NCBI RefSeq assembly: GCF_000004075.3
Contig: NC_026660.2
Location: 28,027,498-28,091,497 of the forward strand
Direction of reading: 5' to 3'
Length of the DNA: 64,000 nucleotides
Origin: Cucumis sativus
Lineage: Eukaryota; Streptophyta; Magnoliopsida; Cucurbitales; Cucurbitaceae
A model generated the notes under the pieces. That model saw only the letters and a program-made list of their open reading frames with translations. It made no database searches and was not told where the DNA came from. The number at the start of each line of letters is the position of its first letter. The stretch's first letter is position 1. The position numbers were made by a program, and so were the translations under genes. Of this stretch, positions 12,179-24,350 are shown in pieces.

Positions 12179-15100
12179 ATGGCGGAAAGTTTAGAAGAGG
12201 TCTACCTCCATGGCGATCTCGACCTTAAAATCATTGCCGCCGTTCATTTGCCTAACATGGACATTGTATCTGAGCATCTTCGTCGTTGCTTCACAGCCTG
12301 TGGTACTGTTAACTACTCTGCCATTAAATCCGTCGCCACCAAGTCCCGTTCTGCTGACGGTGAGGAGAAAGCCCACCACAGCCGTGGAAAAATTATCACC
12401 AGTGATCCATATGTTACCGTCCGGGTTCCTCAAGCCACCGTCGCTCGGACTCGGGTCATAAAAAATTCCCAGAATCCCCATTGGAACGAGCATTTCATTA
12501 TCCCTCTTGCACAGAAGATGGCCGAGTTGGAATTTCAGGTGAAAGACGATGATGTCTTTGGGGCTGAAGTTATGGGGACGGTCAAAATCCCTGCTCAGGA
12601 CATTGCTTCCGGTAAGATAATTAGTGGGTGGTATACGGTGATTGGCTCAAATGGCAAGCCACCGAAGCCCGACACTGCACTTCGAATCGAAATGAAGTTC
12701 ACCTCAGTTGAAGAAAATCCGATATATCGACATGGCATTGCTGGAGATCCCGAGCATAGGGGCGTGCAGCACACTTATTTTCCTGTCAGGAAAGGGAGCT
12801 CCATGAGATTGTACCAAGATGCTCATGTGCCTGATGGGCTACTGCCGCAGATTGAATTGGATGAAGGGAATGTTTATAGACAAGAGAAATGTTGGGAGGA
12901 TATCTGCTATGCTATATCAGAGGCTCATCATATGATTTATATCGTCGGTTGGTCCGTTTTTCATAAGGTGAAGCTGGTTAGAGAGCCAACCAGGCCGTTA
13001 CCACGAGGTGGAGACTTGACTCTTGGTGAACTCCTGAAATACAAATCAGAAGAGGGTGTCAGAGTTCTGATGATGATTTGGGATGACAAGACTTCTCACG
13101 ATAAGTTCTTCATCAACACGGTGAGATTTATGTACAACATATAGTTAAACGAATTCTAGTGAGGCTAGAGATATAATGATATTGCAGGAACTGCTTTGTA
13201 ACTCTTTGTTATAAAAAAGACAATGTATAATTGGTCTAAAATGTAATCATCATCTGTTGCAGGAAGGATTGATGCAGACACATGACGAGGAAACCAGAAA
13301 ATTTTTTAAACATTCTTCTGTGATCTGTGTGCTCTCACCTCGCTATCCGAGCGGCAAGCTAAGCTATGTGAAACAAAAGGTATTGGTGTGAGATGAGACA
13401 TGAGGAGGCTATGAATTATGTTTATCTCTTAGTTAGAAACTTATGGCTGATGTCATTGCGATTATTCATTTTTTTTTTTTTTGCCTTTTCTTTCTAAAAA
13501 ATGTCATGGGGTATTTGAGGCTATTGACTGGTTATTTTGGAGAGTCAAGTATTGCATAGAATGACTTGCTTTATGATGGACTATTTTATGATAGGAAGTT
13601 GTTAATGTAATGTTCTTGTCCAGGTTGTAGGAACTGTCTTCACACACCATCAAAAGTGTGTCCTTGTTGATACACAGGGATATGGTAATAATAGAAAGAT
13701 AACTGCTTTTCTTGGAGGTCTTGATCTCTGCGATGGTCGTTATGATACACCTGAGCATCGATTGTTTCATGACCTTGACACAGTATTTAAGGATGATTTT
13801 CATAATCCTACAATTCCGGTGAGTAAACTTAAACAACAACTTTACTTTGATGAAGCAGTTAGAATTACTGAGTAATTTTTCTCCTTCAAACTTAATCACG
13901 TTTTCTCCATCTGGGTTGTTAAGAACTTGAGACAATTGTCTTTGTTTTTGGATGGAAAATACTAGCCTGGAGCCAAAGCACCAAGGCAACCATGGCATGA
14001 TTTGCACTGTAGGCTTGATGGGCCAGCTGCTTATGACTTGCTTATAAACTTTGAGCAACGTTGGAACAGAGCTACAAGATGGACAGAGTTTGGACTACGG
14101 TGCAGGAGAATTACTCACTGGCATGATGCTTTAATAAAGATAGAGCGTATTTCGTGGATACTAAGCCCTCAAGTAATTCTCTTAGAAGACGGTTCGATAA
14201 AAGTTCCAGAAGATGACCCAAAAGTATATGTTTCAAAGGAAGAAGATCCTGAAAATTGGCATGTTCAGGTTGGAATTTTTACAATGCCTTGTTATAGGTT
14301 CTTTTATTGTGGTTGAAATCAATATGTTTGTTTTCTTTACACTAGTTACCGTTGTTGTTCTGGCTTCATTTCTTTGTTAAATCCTTCCTTTTCTTTCATT
14401 TCCTAGATATTTCGATCCATTGACTCTGGTTCAGTTAAAGGATTTCCAAAAGATGTCCATCTCGCCGAGTCACTGGTACAGTTTTTTCTCTCCCCATTTT
14501 AGATAGCAGATAGTTTTGGATCAAAATTGATGCTAATATGTTATGTGCTTGTGGCTGCAGAACCTTGTTTGTGCTAAAAACCTGGCTATTGAGAAAAGCA
14601 TTGAAATGGCATATATCCAAGCTATCAGATCGGCGCAGCATTTTATTTATATCGAAAATCAGTACTTTATTGGATCATCATATGGATGGCCAGGATATAA
14701 AAATGCCGGTTAGTTTCTTCCAAGTTCTGTTGCTTCTACTTTTGGGAGTATGATCTTATTTGTGGAATATGATATTATATGGGTTTGAACCTATAATATT
14801 CTATTGAAACGCAAAATAGTAAGTGGCGTTTATTCATTTAGTATGTCAACATTACATGCCTGGTTTTCTCATCTTCGCGTGCTGATAATTCTTTTTTCCA
14901 AGAAAAGATACATGTTTATCTTATCCCTGATTCTCTGATACTGCTAACTGTCGTGTCTTATTGACTTAAATTCAATGACCAAAATATAAATCTGCCCAAC
15001 TTTGCCCATTTACCTTTGCTGTCACATGCAAACTCATGGAGTTATATATCCACGACTCTATATTCATATTACGTATCTCTTGGTATATGACATGAGCAGG

Positions 15101-18080
15101 GGCTGATAATCTCATTCCCATGGAGTTGGCTCTTAAGATTGCGAGCAAAATAAGAGCCAAGGAAAGATTTGTTGTATATATCGTCATACCAATGTGGCCT
15201 GAGGGAGATCCAAACAGCGGTCCTATGCAAGAGATCCTTTATTGGCAGGTAAATGGCTATATGAAAAAGAATCTAGATAGTGAGAAATATTTTGAAATGT
15301 TGATAAAAAAAAATGGGTTTCTGCAGTAACCATCTCCGAATGCAACGGACTAGTAAGCTGGCTAAGAACCATTAGAATTGGGTTACAGGAGTTTTGGGTT
15401 TAAAAGTTTACATGGCAATGTGAATATTTGATAATAATAAACCATCCCTAGAATGTTTGGAACGTAATAAATGTTGAATGATATAGGCTTGGATTCATAT
15501 TAACTGTCAGTTATTGAAAACTTAGTGAGTATCATCAGACGAGCTTTATAAGTGTGAGTTTATGACCATAGGTTATGTAGAGATTAACAAACACGTATTG
15601 TAGGATTGGTAAATTATGTACTAAATGTAGGCTTAGCCTTTTAATTTTAGGGAGCATGGACCTAATTCATGAGTCGAACAACCTGTAATATTGATGGAAT
15701 ATTTTATATTATACTTGATTATTGCAGGGACAAACAATGCAAATGATGTATGACATTGTTGCAAGTGAATTGAAGTCATCAGGGCAACCAGATTTGCACC
15801 CTCAAGACTTCCTAAATTTTTACTGCCTTGGAAAACGGGAGGAAATTCCTGAGAATGGGCCAACCACTGATGATCCAACGGTAATTTCTCAAAATAGATA
15901 TCTGTGTTTACGAAAATTTATGTGGTTTAATGTTGAGTTTTACCCCTTCCTCCCAACTATTAGCCATTTCTGATAATTGGTACAGGAGTTGGTTCTCATC
16001 TGGTTGTGACTGCAAGTTTCACATTGATCAAGTCTTTTGATAGCTTCCAAGGAGTCTAAATTTATTCACACTATAGAACTTCCCTAATAATGCAATTAAG
16101 TTCTTAATCTAAGTCTACTCGTTGAAGTAAAGGCTTAAACACACTGGCATTTAATCAAAGATTAAAAGATTAAAAGCATTAGGCATAAGTAGTAAAGCCA
16201 ATCAAGTCATTAAATCATAAAATCCAATGGCTAAATCAATCCCTAAGACAATGTGATTTAGCCAACTATATTCGTACAATGATCACAAATGTTTAGAATA
16301 ACATCCACAACTAAATTAGAAAAACAAAAGATTCAGAAAATAAATTGAATCTGGTGTGACATCTCTCATGCCCGGTGTAATCTCCACGATCTAAGCTTTT
16401 GAAATTGTAGCTTTCAAAACAGTCTTAGCATCTCAAGTTGTGTTTTGGTGTGATTTCCTGTAGATCCTCCCTCCAAACGGTGCTATCTGTAAAAGTTCCC
16501 CTAATTTTCCTTAGCCACCAATGTGTTTATGTTTTCCCTCAGTTTCTTTCAATAGCATAGCATCTCGATACTGCTCCCTCGGCCAAAATGGCTTTGTTTG
16601 CTGCAGTGTGATATTTTCTTCCAGATTCTTCCATTCTCGATCAACTTATCTCATTTTTCTCAAAGAAAACTCGTGACAACTCCATTCAGCTCCAAAGCAC
16701 AATTTCTATAAAACAACAATTTGTATGCTTTAAATTGTCCAATTTAGTATCAAAACTAGCAATTATTAGCCAAGAAATAGCCCACTTTTGTATGCTATCA
16801 GTATAGCAGTTGGTCCTCATCTTGTTGTGATGTTAAGTTTCATAACCACGAGATCCATTAATTCTCAGATGTTAATTTTTCCGTATCGTTACATCATATG
16901 AACTCATTTTCAATTTTAACTTCAGAAACTCTTTCAGAAGCTGGAATGTGATTTACTTCATTTGAAAATGGATTATGAAAAATGTAAAATATTGGTTAGG
17001 AGTCTTAGGACCCTCAAATGTTTTTTCATATTTAGCATCAAGACCATATTTTCCACAAGTCAGCCGCCTTGTGCGGTGGAGAGGGGTGGGGCAGTAAGCA
17101 GATGTATTTGTATGTTCAGTTTGTTACCTAATGGAGTATCGGTACTTTTAAAAAAAATTTAAGAGATCAAGGCTGTTCATCTTTCAAAAAGCAAAAATTG
17201 TTTTTTTGTTGTTGTCAGTTTTGTTTGAAATCTGTATAAATTTCTACTATGGAAATTCTCAGATTTATTCTGTGCTGTTAAATATATAGAAGTTCTGCTG
17301 TAAGCTAATGTTGGTCATAACCTTTATTCTATGTTTCAGGCATGTAATTCACTAAAAAATCGACGGTTTATGATTTACGTGCATGCCAAGGGGATGATAG
17401 TAGATGATGAATATGTAATTATTGGGTCTGCAAATATAAACCAAAGATCTATGGCTGGAACAAAGGACACGGAGATAGCCACAGGCGCATATCAGCCGCA
17501 TCATACTTGGGTGAAGAAAAAGAAGCACCCACACGGTCAGGTTAGGCCCTCTTCATCTTTCCTAAATCAAGAATTCATATGGAAACAAAGCATATTGCTC
17601 ATGATCGGTATAACTTAGCATTACACCAACATCAATTTGTTACCTGGGATATTATCCCTTTCTGTGAATTTTTTTTTTGATCATGGTTGAGTCATTCACG
17701 AAAACAACTATATTTTGTTGGATGCGCTTGCATATGGATACATTTACATATACGTATAGCATTTATTAGTTCTTGCTGTACAGATTTATGGATACAGAAT
17801 GTCGTTGTGGAGCGAGCATCTTGGAATGCTAAATCCATGTTTTGAGGAGCCAGAAAATTTGGACTGTGTCAGAAAAATCAATGGGATTGCTGAGGATAAC
17901 TGGAACAGATTCGCAGACAATGAATTCCGGACATTGCAAGGCCACCTTCTCAGGTATCCGGTGCTCGTGGACAATGATGGGAAAATCAACCCTCTGCCGG
18001 GACATGAAAACTTCCCTGATGTAGGGGGGAAGATAATAGGTTCTCATTCAGCTGCAATTCCTGATGTTTTGACCACATAG
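12179..18080 (+). CDS. PLDDELTA: Phospholipase D delta
   Basis: PLD hydrolyses membrane phospholipids to phosphatidic acid; the delta isoform is plasma-membrane/microtubule associated and acts in stress signalling. Ten coding exons: 12179-13120, 13263-13379, 13624-13818, 13966-14268, 14407-14475, 14561-14708, 15100-15248, 15728-15880, 17340-17540 and 17784-18080. They total 2574 bp (857 aa; Arabidopsis PLD-delta is about 868). An N-terminal Ca2+-binding C2 domain spans about residues 8-190, with [23 protein letters not shown] and [10 protein letters not shown]. Both HKD catalytic motifs are intact: HQKCVLVD in exon 3 and [23 protein letters not shown] in exon 9. The plant-typical end [11 protein letters not shown]...PDVLTT is present. 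The start is the first ATG of the [18 protein letters not shown] frame. Intron 8 is about 1.46 kb and carries an insertion-like block. Confidence 0.96.
16038..16800. mobile_element. Insertion-like block in PLD-delta intron 8, type uncertain
   Basis: The 763-bp block starts TGATAGC and ends GCTATCA, a perfect 7-bp inverted pair with TG...CA ends. Just outside it, an imperfect direct repeat of about 35 bp (AGTTGGTTCTCATCTGGTTG near 15987 and AGTTGGTCCTCATCTTGTTG near 16807) flanks it. The block has no long reading frame. It could be an old solo terminal repeat of a retroelement, a MITE, or part of a local duplication. I see no clean target-site duplication, so the class stays open. It is non-coding and looks old. 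Confidence 0.35.
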
Positions 18081-18608
18081 TGTCTCATTCTTGTAACATC
18101 AATGGTTCCTTTTTGCAAGTTTGGTGTCAGGCTCTGTAAATTTCATGCCAAACCAAGATAGCTGCCACTGGTAGAATAAACCCTCTTGACCCGGAGTCGA
18201 ACCAGGCCGATGGGAAAGAGAGTTTATCACATACTAGAGTCATTGGTCAGTAGGCAAGTTCTACTGTCCAAAAATAATTAACATTACATAGTTTTTGCTT
18301 TAGTTAGGGTGGATTTTCTTCCTTATTCATTTATGCTTGTATGTATTTTACATGGAGTTGAACTGTGAATGTGAGTAGAAGGTTGTTGTGGTATATCATT
18401 CATATTCCTTCAAATAAAGTTTGAATTTGTTGTTCGATTGTATGTATCTGTTTGAGAATGAGAGCAATTCTTCCATTGTTTACACTGGAATCAACGATGA
18501 CTCACAACTCTTTTAGCTTAATATGTGAGTATCAATTTAAGAAGTGTGATTTTCATATAGATTTAAATTATATTCATGTTAGGAAAAAAAAAGTGACCCC
18601 AACTTCTT

Positions 18609-18680
18609 GTCCATTTGTATTTCAATTTTATGGAATTAATTCAGTCCATTTGTACTTCAATTTTATCGAACTAATTCAAA
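18609..18680. repeat. 35-bp tandem duplication
   Basis: TCCATTTGTATTTCAATTTT and the following ATGGAATTAATTCAG are repeated at once as TCCATTTGTACTTCAATTTT plus ATCGAACTAATTCAA. A few mismatches separate the copies. Confidence 0.7.
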
Positions 18681-20086
18681 CTTACACAACGCAATGCTAA
18701 TTTAAGCTCAAATTTAAAAATGATATTTATAATTTTAATCCTCTTTAATTAAAATAATCTCCTATTCATTTCATTGATATGAAAATTAACAACATTTTAA
18801 AGAAAAACGGTGGATTATTAGATAGATGGCCTAAAAAGATTGTGCCAAAATAGTATTGACTTGGTTTAAGGTTCAAGTTCTTGCCCATTTCCAACAATTA
18901 TTTTTCTTTTATTTTTCTCTTGTTCTATTATTCTCTCTAAATATTCTCCCTCCCTCTCGTATTCATTTTGTTTACATTCTTTCTTTGTATTGCATATTTG
19001 ACAACTCCAAGTCTCCAAAACACTATTTGTTCACTTCAAATATAATGGATGGAATGGGCAAAGTGCTCGTTGATCCCAAATGAATTAAAAAGAGAGGAAA
19101 AGAGCGTGGAAGTGAGTAAGACTAAGGTAAGAAGGAGAGCAAGAGCCAACGAGCGACTTTGAGTCGTATCATTTAAAGTGAGATAGAACTAGAACAAAAA
19201 AAGTAAAACGAAATAGATTTAGAACAAGAACAAGAAAGTGAGTTAGAATTAGACCTAAAGTTAGCTAGCAATAAATAAGTAATCGAATAAAAGGTGACCA
19301 AGCAAGAAAAATGTTAAAAAGTTTTATTTTGAAAAACCAATCAATTTTATTTTATCCAAACAAAAATTTAAGTCATAAGTGTAGAAACTGTAGAGAGTAG
19401 TGTTTAAAGATGAAAAATACTTGAATGCAACCCTACAACACCCATTTAAATTAAATGAAAAGCATCTTTATTTTTCAATAAAAAGTTATCACTTTTATTT
19501 TTCAACATTTTTTTCAACTGAAAAATCTATTTCTTTATATAATGATTATTTACCTAGAATTCTATTTTCTTATTTAATAATTTTTTATCGAGAATCTACT
19601 TTCAAAGAGTTCTTTAAATTAAAAAAAAAATATCAAATCGATCAAGATTAACTTCGAAAAAAACAAAACTTCTAGTGGTTCCAAGATACACCTCAACCAG
19701 AGAATAGAAACAGTGTGACAGAGATTTTGAACTAAAATAGCACTAATTGCTTAATAACTAAGACTATAATAACTAACTTTATTTCTCTCTAGAAGTCAAA
19801 CATAGCCCGCGATATAATAACTAAGACTATAATAATATATAAACGGTTATAATTTCTAAACTATTATAGATAGTCTAAAACGCCCCCGTTTCGAGTTTTT
19901 CATGAGGACGTGGAGCGAGAGTGCACAAAAGTATAGCATGCACGTAATGTACCGGATAATTATTAAAACACAATACGGAAAAGTTGTTTCTCACGAAGCC
20001 ATAAAGTTTCTCAGCTGGGGGTCGCACAATTCACGACGGCGAGATTTCGACTGCTGAGGCTCGTGGAGAGGTCGTCTTCAGAAACC

Positions 20087-20096
20087 CTAAAAACTC
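20087..20096 (+). promoter_or_regulatory. telo-box (AAACCCTAA) in the SR45a-like leader
   Basis: AAACCCTAA lies about 80 bp before the start codon. Telo-boxes are common near transcription starts of plant genes for translation and RNA processing, which fits the downstream splicing factor. Its role here is inferred. Confidence 0.4.
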
Positions 20097-20166
20097 TTCT
20101 CTGCATCTGTACTGTTCTTCAGCTTTTTCTGGCCGCCGTTTTTGTTTTGATCTCATTCTGAAAAAA

Positions 20167-20176
20167 ATGGTAAATC

Positions 20177-20207
<31 letters not shown>

Positions 20208-23059
20208 ATTTCTGTTCATCTTTCTTCGGTTTCCGTTGTTTTTATTTGATCGATGAAAGGTTTAATAATCGAACGCTTCTGATTCTGTGCAGGCCGATGT
20301 TCATCGCAAAAGGTGAGCTTATGAAATGCTTTGTTGAGATTATTTACTTCTTACGGTTGACGATCTTGGGGTTTTTTGACCTAGGGCACAGAGATGATTT
20401 GTGTTGCAGCATTTTTTGTCTCTTCTAGCGTTTAACTTTTGAGTTACCTTTATGAGATTTCGATTAACTAGATTTTAACTCTTCCATTGAAGAAATAATT
20501 AGTCCACGAGCTGTGAACATCTTTAGGATGAATCTTATTTCATTCATTTGAGTGGTCTGCTACTAGGTTAAAGGGTCGAGCATTTTCTTGATATACAATT
20601 CGTAATTTTGTTTTTTTTAGGGTAGTAGTTGGTGGTTGTGATTTTTTTTCTTTCTGGAATGCTATTTTCTTCTTCCAGTCTTGATGTTTGTTGATCTCTT
20701 GAAAATCATTTTGGTAGTATATCATCTTTCCTTAAGAAGTCCTATTAGGTAGTACATAAGAAATCAATTTCATTGCAACTATGATTTATATTGATGGAGT
20801 TTGAGAGTTTTGGATATTATAATTTTGAGGTTCTTATAGGGTTTTGAATTGGGTCGAGAGCCATGTCAAAGAACTTTGGTCAGTTGAACTTGTACCCATA
20901 GTTGTAATTTGAAAATTTGAGCTTGGAATAATTTTTGGTGATTGAACTTTCCTTGTTATATTAGTTTTCTTTTTCCATTTTGAACATATTAATTTGTTGG
21001 AGTAACTGGCTGTTTTTGTATTTACACCTTAATGATTAATGATTACCGAAAGATGGGTGAATGAGATAATGTGTTTGCCATAATATATGACATGGCAGTT
21101 TAAACATTTATAACATTCAATTTTTTTAGAATATTAGTAATTGTAATGTCTGTAGATTCTTGGCGTTAGTAATACTTATGGTTACAAGTAACACAGGTAC
21201 TCTCGATCTCCTTCTCCCTGGAAAGCTCCTTCAAGATCAAGATCAAGATCCAGATCACGATCGAGACCCAGGTCCAGGTCCAGATCATGGTCAAGGCCAA
21301 GATCCCCAAGTCGTGGAAGGTTGGTTTTGATTGTTTTTTATTACTTGGATCAATTGAAAGTATAAACTACTTTTACGTCTGAACTTTGGTATCTTATAAC
21401 CCTTTTCTTATGGTACATGTTTCTGATTCAGATCAAGGTCCAGAAGTCGTGGGAGGTCAGTTTCTCTAGCTGGAACCCTGGACAAATAATAATGAACACC
21501 CTGTCTCAGTGCTTAATTGGGTCTATTCGTGTTTCTTTTCACAGACTGTTTTTGTTTTGATTATCCTTGTTAACATGTTTACCTTCTTCCAGGGAGCATG
21601 CCAACAACCCTGGGAATACGCTTTATGTCACTGGTCTATCTACAAGAGTCACTGAAAGAGACCTTGAGGAGCATTTTTCCAAGGAGGGCAAGGTTAGCTT
21701 CTGCATCCTAATTACTTGCAGTTAATTGGATGATCGTGTGAGAGATCCATAGTTTGTCCATGGTCTGAAAACAACTGTTACAGCATAAAACAAGATTGTA
21801 ATATCTAAAAATGTGTAAAAAGTATTTATTGACTTCAAGAAACATTAAAATGGAATTTGGATTAGACACCAAATGGCCTAAAGTTATAGTGTTGTCAACT
21901 TTTTTTTTTTTTTTGGTTGTAATGCTTAAGTTTTGCAGGTAGCTTCTTGTTTCCTTGTGGTTGAGCCTCGAACACGGATTTCTCGTGGTTTTGCATTTGT
22001 TACGATGGACAATGTAGATGATGCTAATCGGTGTGTTAAGCATCTCAACCAGTCAATTCTAGAAGGTCGATATATAACTGTGGAGAAGGTACTGTGATTG
22101 TTCTGATGTGGATATTATTCTAGAATTTCGGTCGTTTTCTTTTTTTCTCTTAACTTGGAGGTTTTCTGGTTATATTCAGAACAAGTTTGTGTCAGCTATG
22201 TTGGCAGCAATCAAAGATGATGAGTTCATCCATGTCAACTTTAGTGAAACAGCTTGGTCAATGACAAGCTTAAACAACAGATTTCAAATGCGCCTGATCA
22301 ACTAAACATATCAACTATATTGCCCAACAACTTTTCTTCATCAGCATTCACTTTCAACACAACTAACCAACGGACATTATCAAGAACTTTCTAATCAGGC
22401 TTTTATGGTATTTCATGCCTAGCATTCATTGGACACTAGTCAATTTTTCCCAACTCCTGATATCAAGTGCATCCTTTTTTGGTGGCCACTTTCCTCCCAT
22501 GAATATTTCTTATGAATGGTTCTTTGCCAACAATTTCAAAACTAGTTTTTGCATATAGCGCTCACCTGGAAAACTATACCAACGATAATAACCTCTTCTA
22601 ATTTAAGATTGGACTAGGACCTAGGTTAATAAAAGAAATGAGATGACACAATTTTTGTCTTTCAGTCACGGAGGAAACGGCCAAGAACTCCAACGCCAGG
22701 ACACTATTTGGGTTTGAAAAGCACTAGAGACTCTGGTAAGCTCAACCGTAAACATATCTTATGCATTGTAATTTCTCAAACATTACCTGTTACATTTGTT
22801 GCTTCTTGTATTAGGCTATCGTGGCGGCGATCGAGGTAGTAGTAGGTATCGTGGTGGTGGTGGCTCCTTCCGTGAAGACTATGGGTATCGTCGGTCTCCA
22901 AGACGCTCACCATATCGAGGGGCTCGTGAATACTCCCCTAGACACTCCCCCCCTTATGGTGGGGGAAGATCAAGAAGGGATCACTCAAGGTCGCCGCCAC
23001 CTTACTCTCCTCCTTACGGCGGTAGCCCGGATAGGAGGTATCCTCGTGGCTCTAGGTGA
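20167..23059 (+). CDS. SR45A: SR45a / transformer-2-like serine-arginine splicing factor
   Basis: A nuclear RNA-binding protein acting in splice-site choice, with the layout RS domain, RRM, RS/RG-rich tail. Exons: 20167-20169 (the ATG alone), 20293-20312, 21197-21319, 21432-21455, 21593-21692, 21939-22088, 22666-22735 and 22815-23059. They total 735 bp (244 aa). Residues 9-55 are an RS repeat beginning YSRSPSPWKAPSRSRSRS. The RRM has RNP2 LYVTGL and RNP1 RGFAFVTM, followed by the conserved linker KRPRTPTPGHYLG of Tra2-like proteins. The tail is rich in RGG, RSP and PPY motifs and ends RRYPRGSR. Oddities are a start codon sitting alone before its intron, a 24-bp in-frame microexon inside the RS region, and a 577-bp intron after the RRM with a coding-like stretch. 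Arabidopsis At4g35785 and SR45a (At1g07350) are the relatives I recall. Confidence 0.92.
22182..22305 (+). other. Possible regulated (poison) exon in SR45a-like intron
   Basis: After a T-rich tract and the acceptor-like TTATATTCAG, a coding-like stretch begins NKFVSAMLAAIKDDEF and runs open until a stop at 22303-22305. Base composition here is closer to exon than to the neighbouring introns. SR protein genes often carry premature-stop exons that regulate their own mRNA level. No convincing donor is obvious by eye, so an intron-embedded gene fragment is an alternative. Confidence 0.25.
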
Positions 23060-24350
23060 GGGTGAGGGTGAGGCCCCTTTTAATGTACTTCAATGGTTGC
23101 TGTTAGTTAAGGACCAAGGTGGATGGTTGTGTGTCCTCAGAATCTCTGTCTCATAGTTGTAAGCAGTCCCAACTGGCCGAGTGGTCATCATCCTATGCTT
23201 TTTTAGTTCGGTGTTCTGACTTTGTTCTAGTAAACAATATTGTTACAAATATTGGTATGTGTCTTGTGAATCTTAATTTTCGCTTTTATCACCGTGGTTT
23301 ATTAGACAATATGGTAAATTAGTTTTTTCCTCTTACCATTTAAAGGCAATTTTATAATGCTTTATATTTTTTAATATATTAAAGAAGTATTATGGGGTCA
23401 TCATGAAAATAGTTCCAAGTAATTTTAGATTTGTTTTCTTTATGATAGTTGTTGGGCATCAATTATTGCTGTTATTGTTTTTCTTACAAGAACCATTTAT
23501 AATTCGTCGTCGCTATTAAAATATTGTTGGTCTGTTAATATGAACTCTACTAAACTTTGTATTGATGCAAGTTATTCTACGATTTAGAAAGCTTTCATTT
23601 TTAATTTTTTAGAAACATCAGTTGATCTATAGGTGATATGAAATCTTAAGGTTTTTAGGAATTATTATTTCAAATGTTAATATTTCAGTTTTTCTTGCAT
23701 AATGGTTGAATTCCTATGCAAAGAAAAATAAATTGTTGCTTTAGATATAGTATAAACTTGGTACATCACTATCCAATAAAGTATCATTTATGTGACTTTT
23801 TAAGTTAAAATTATTTCATGATCTTTTCTTTTAATTATGACATTAATATCTCATTGAAAAAAAAGTAGAAAACACAACTCAATATTGTAGGATTGCATTT
23901 CATCATCTTAAAACCACATCTTTATTTATATATATTTGTTCTTGATAATTATGATTGAGTAGTAATTTTACGAAATATATTTGTTTGTGATAATTATGAT
24001 GAGTAGTAATTTTATGAACAACTTTTATAAAAAATAAAAAGCATAAATAGATAGACATTTATTATTTCATTGTTGTAAATTTTGCAGTAATTTTAAAAAT
24101 AATAATGAAATATATAACATATTCTTATAAATTTTGCTATTTTTATAATTTTTTAAAAATATTACTATATACTTTGATTATTTTTATTTTGAATATAATG
24201 GTTATTTTTTTTTCTTTTTAAAGATTTTTGTATATACGTATGTTCTTCTAAGCGAACAAATATATGGGCGTATAGCCCAATCGTATAAAGAAATCTCTTC
24301 CGTTTTCACATCAGTGGGACAGTCCACATCGGAAGTTAAACGGAGCAACC
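23060..24350. other. Spacer between SR45a-like and ankyrin genes
   Basis: The SR45a-like 3' UTR takes up the first 250-300 bases. A two-copy tandem repeat of about 44 bp lies at 23931-24017. Very AT-rich sequence follows up to about 24240, then the ankyrin gene promoter, which contains GGGCGTATAGCCCAAT. Confidence 0.6.
23931..24017. repeat. Two-copy tandem repeat, about 44 bp
   Basis: Both copies contain GATAATTATGAT followed by GAGTAGTAATTTTA, preceded by TATATTTGTT. They differ by a few bases and one small indel. It is non-coding. Confidence 0.7.

Larger units (their letters stand above)
18081..20166. other. Spacer between PLD-delta and the SR45a-like gene
   Basis: The first few hundred bases are the PLD-delta 3' UTR. 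A 35-bp tandem duplication is at 18609-18680. A 20-base sequence (TAATAACTAAGACTATAATA) occurs twice at about 19751 and 19817, suggesting remnants of a small dispersed element. The promoter and leader of the SR45a-like gene fill roughly 19850-20166. No gene is supported in the middle. Confidence 0.55.

Noticed and set aside
12191-12493. 100-codon antisense frame in PLD-delta exon 1
   Set aside because: Mirror of a well-supported C2-domain exon.
18185-18208. tRNA-like T-arm on the minus strand (CCTGGTTCGACTCCGGG) after PLD-delta
   Set aside because: The T-stem pairs, but I could not find a matching acceptor 5' half, D-arm or anticodon arm upstream.
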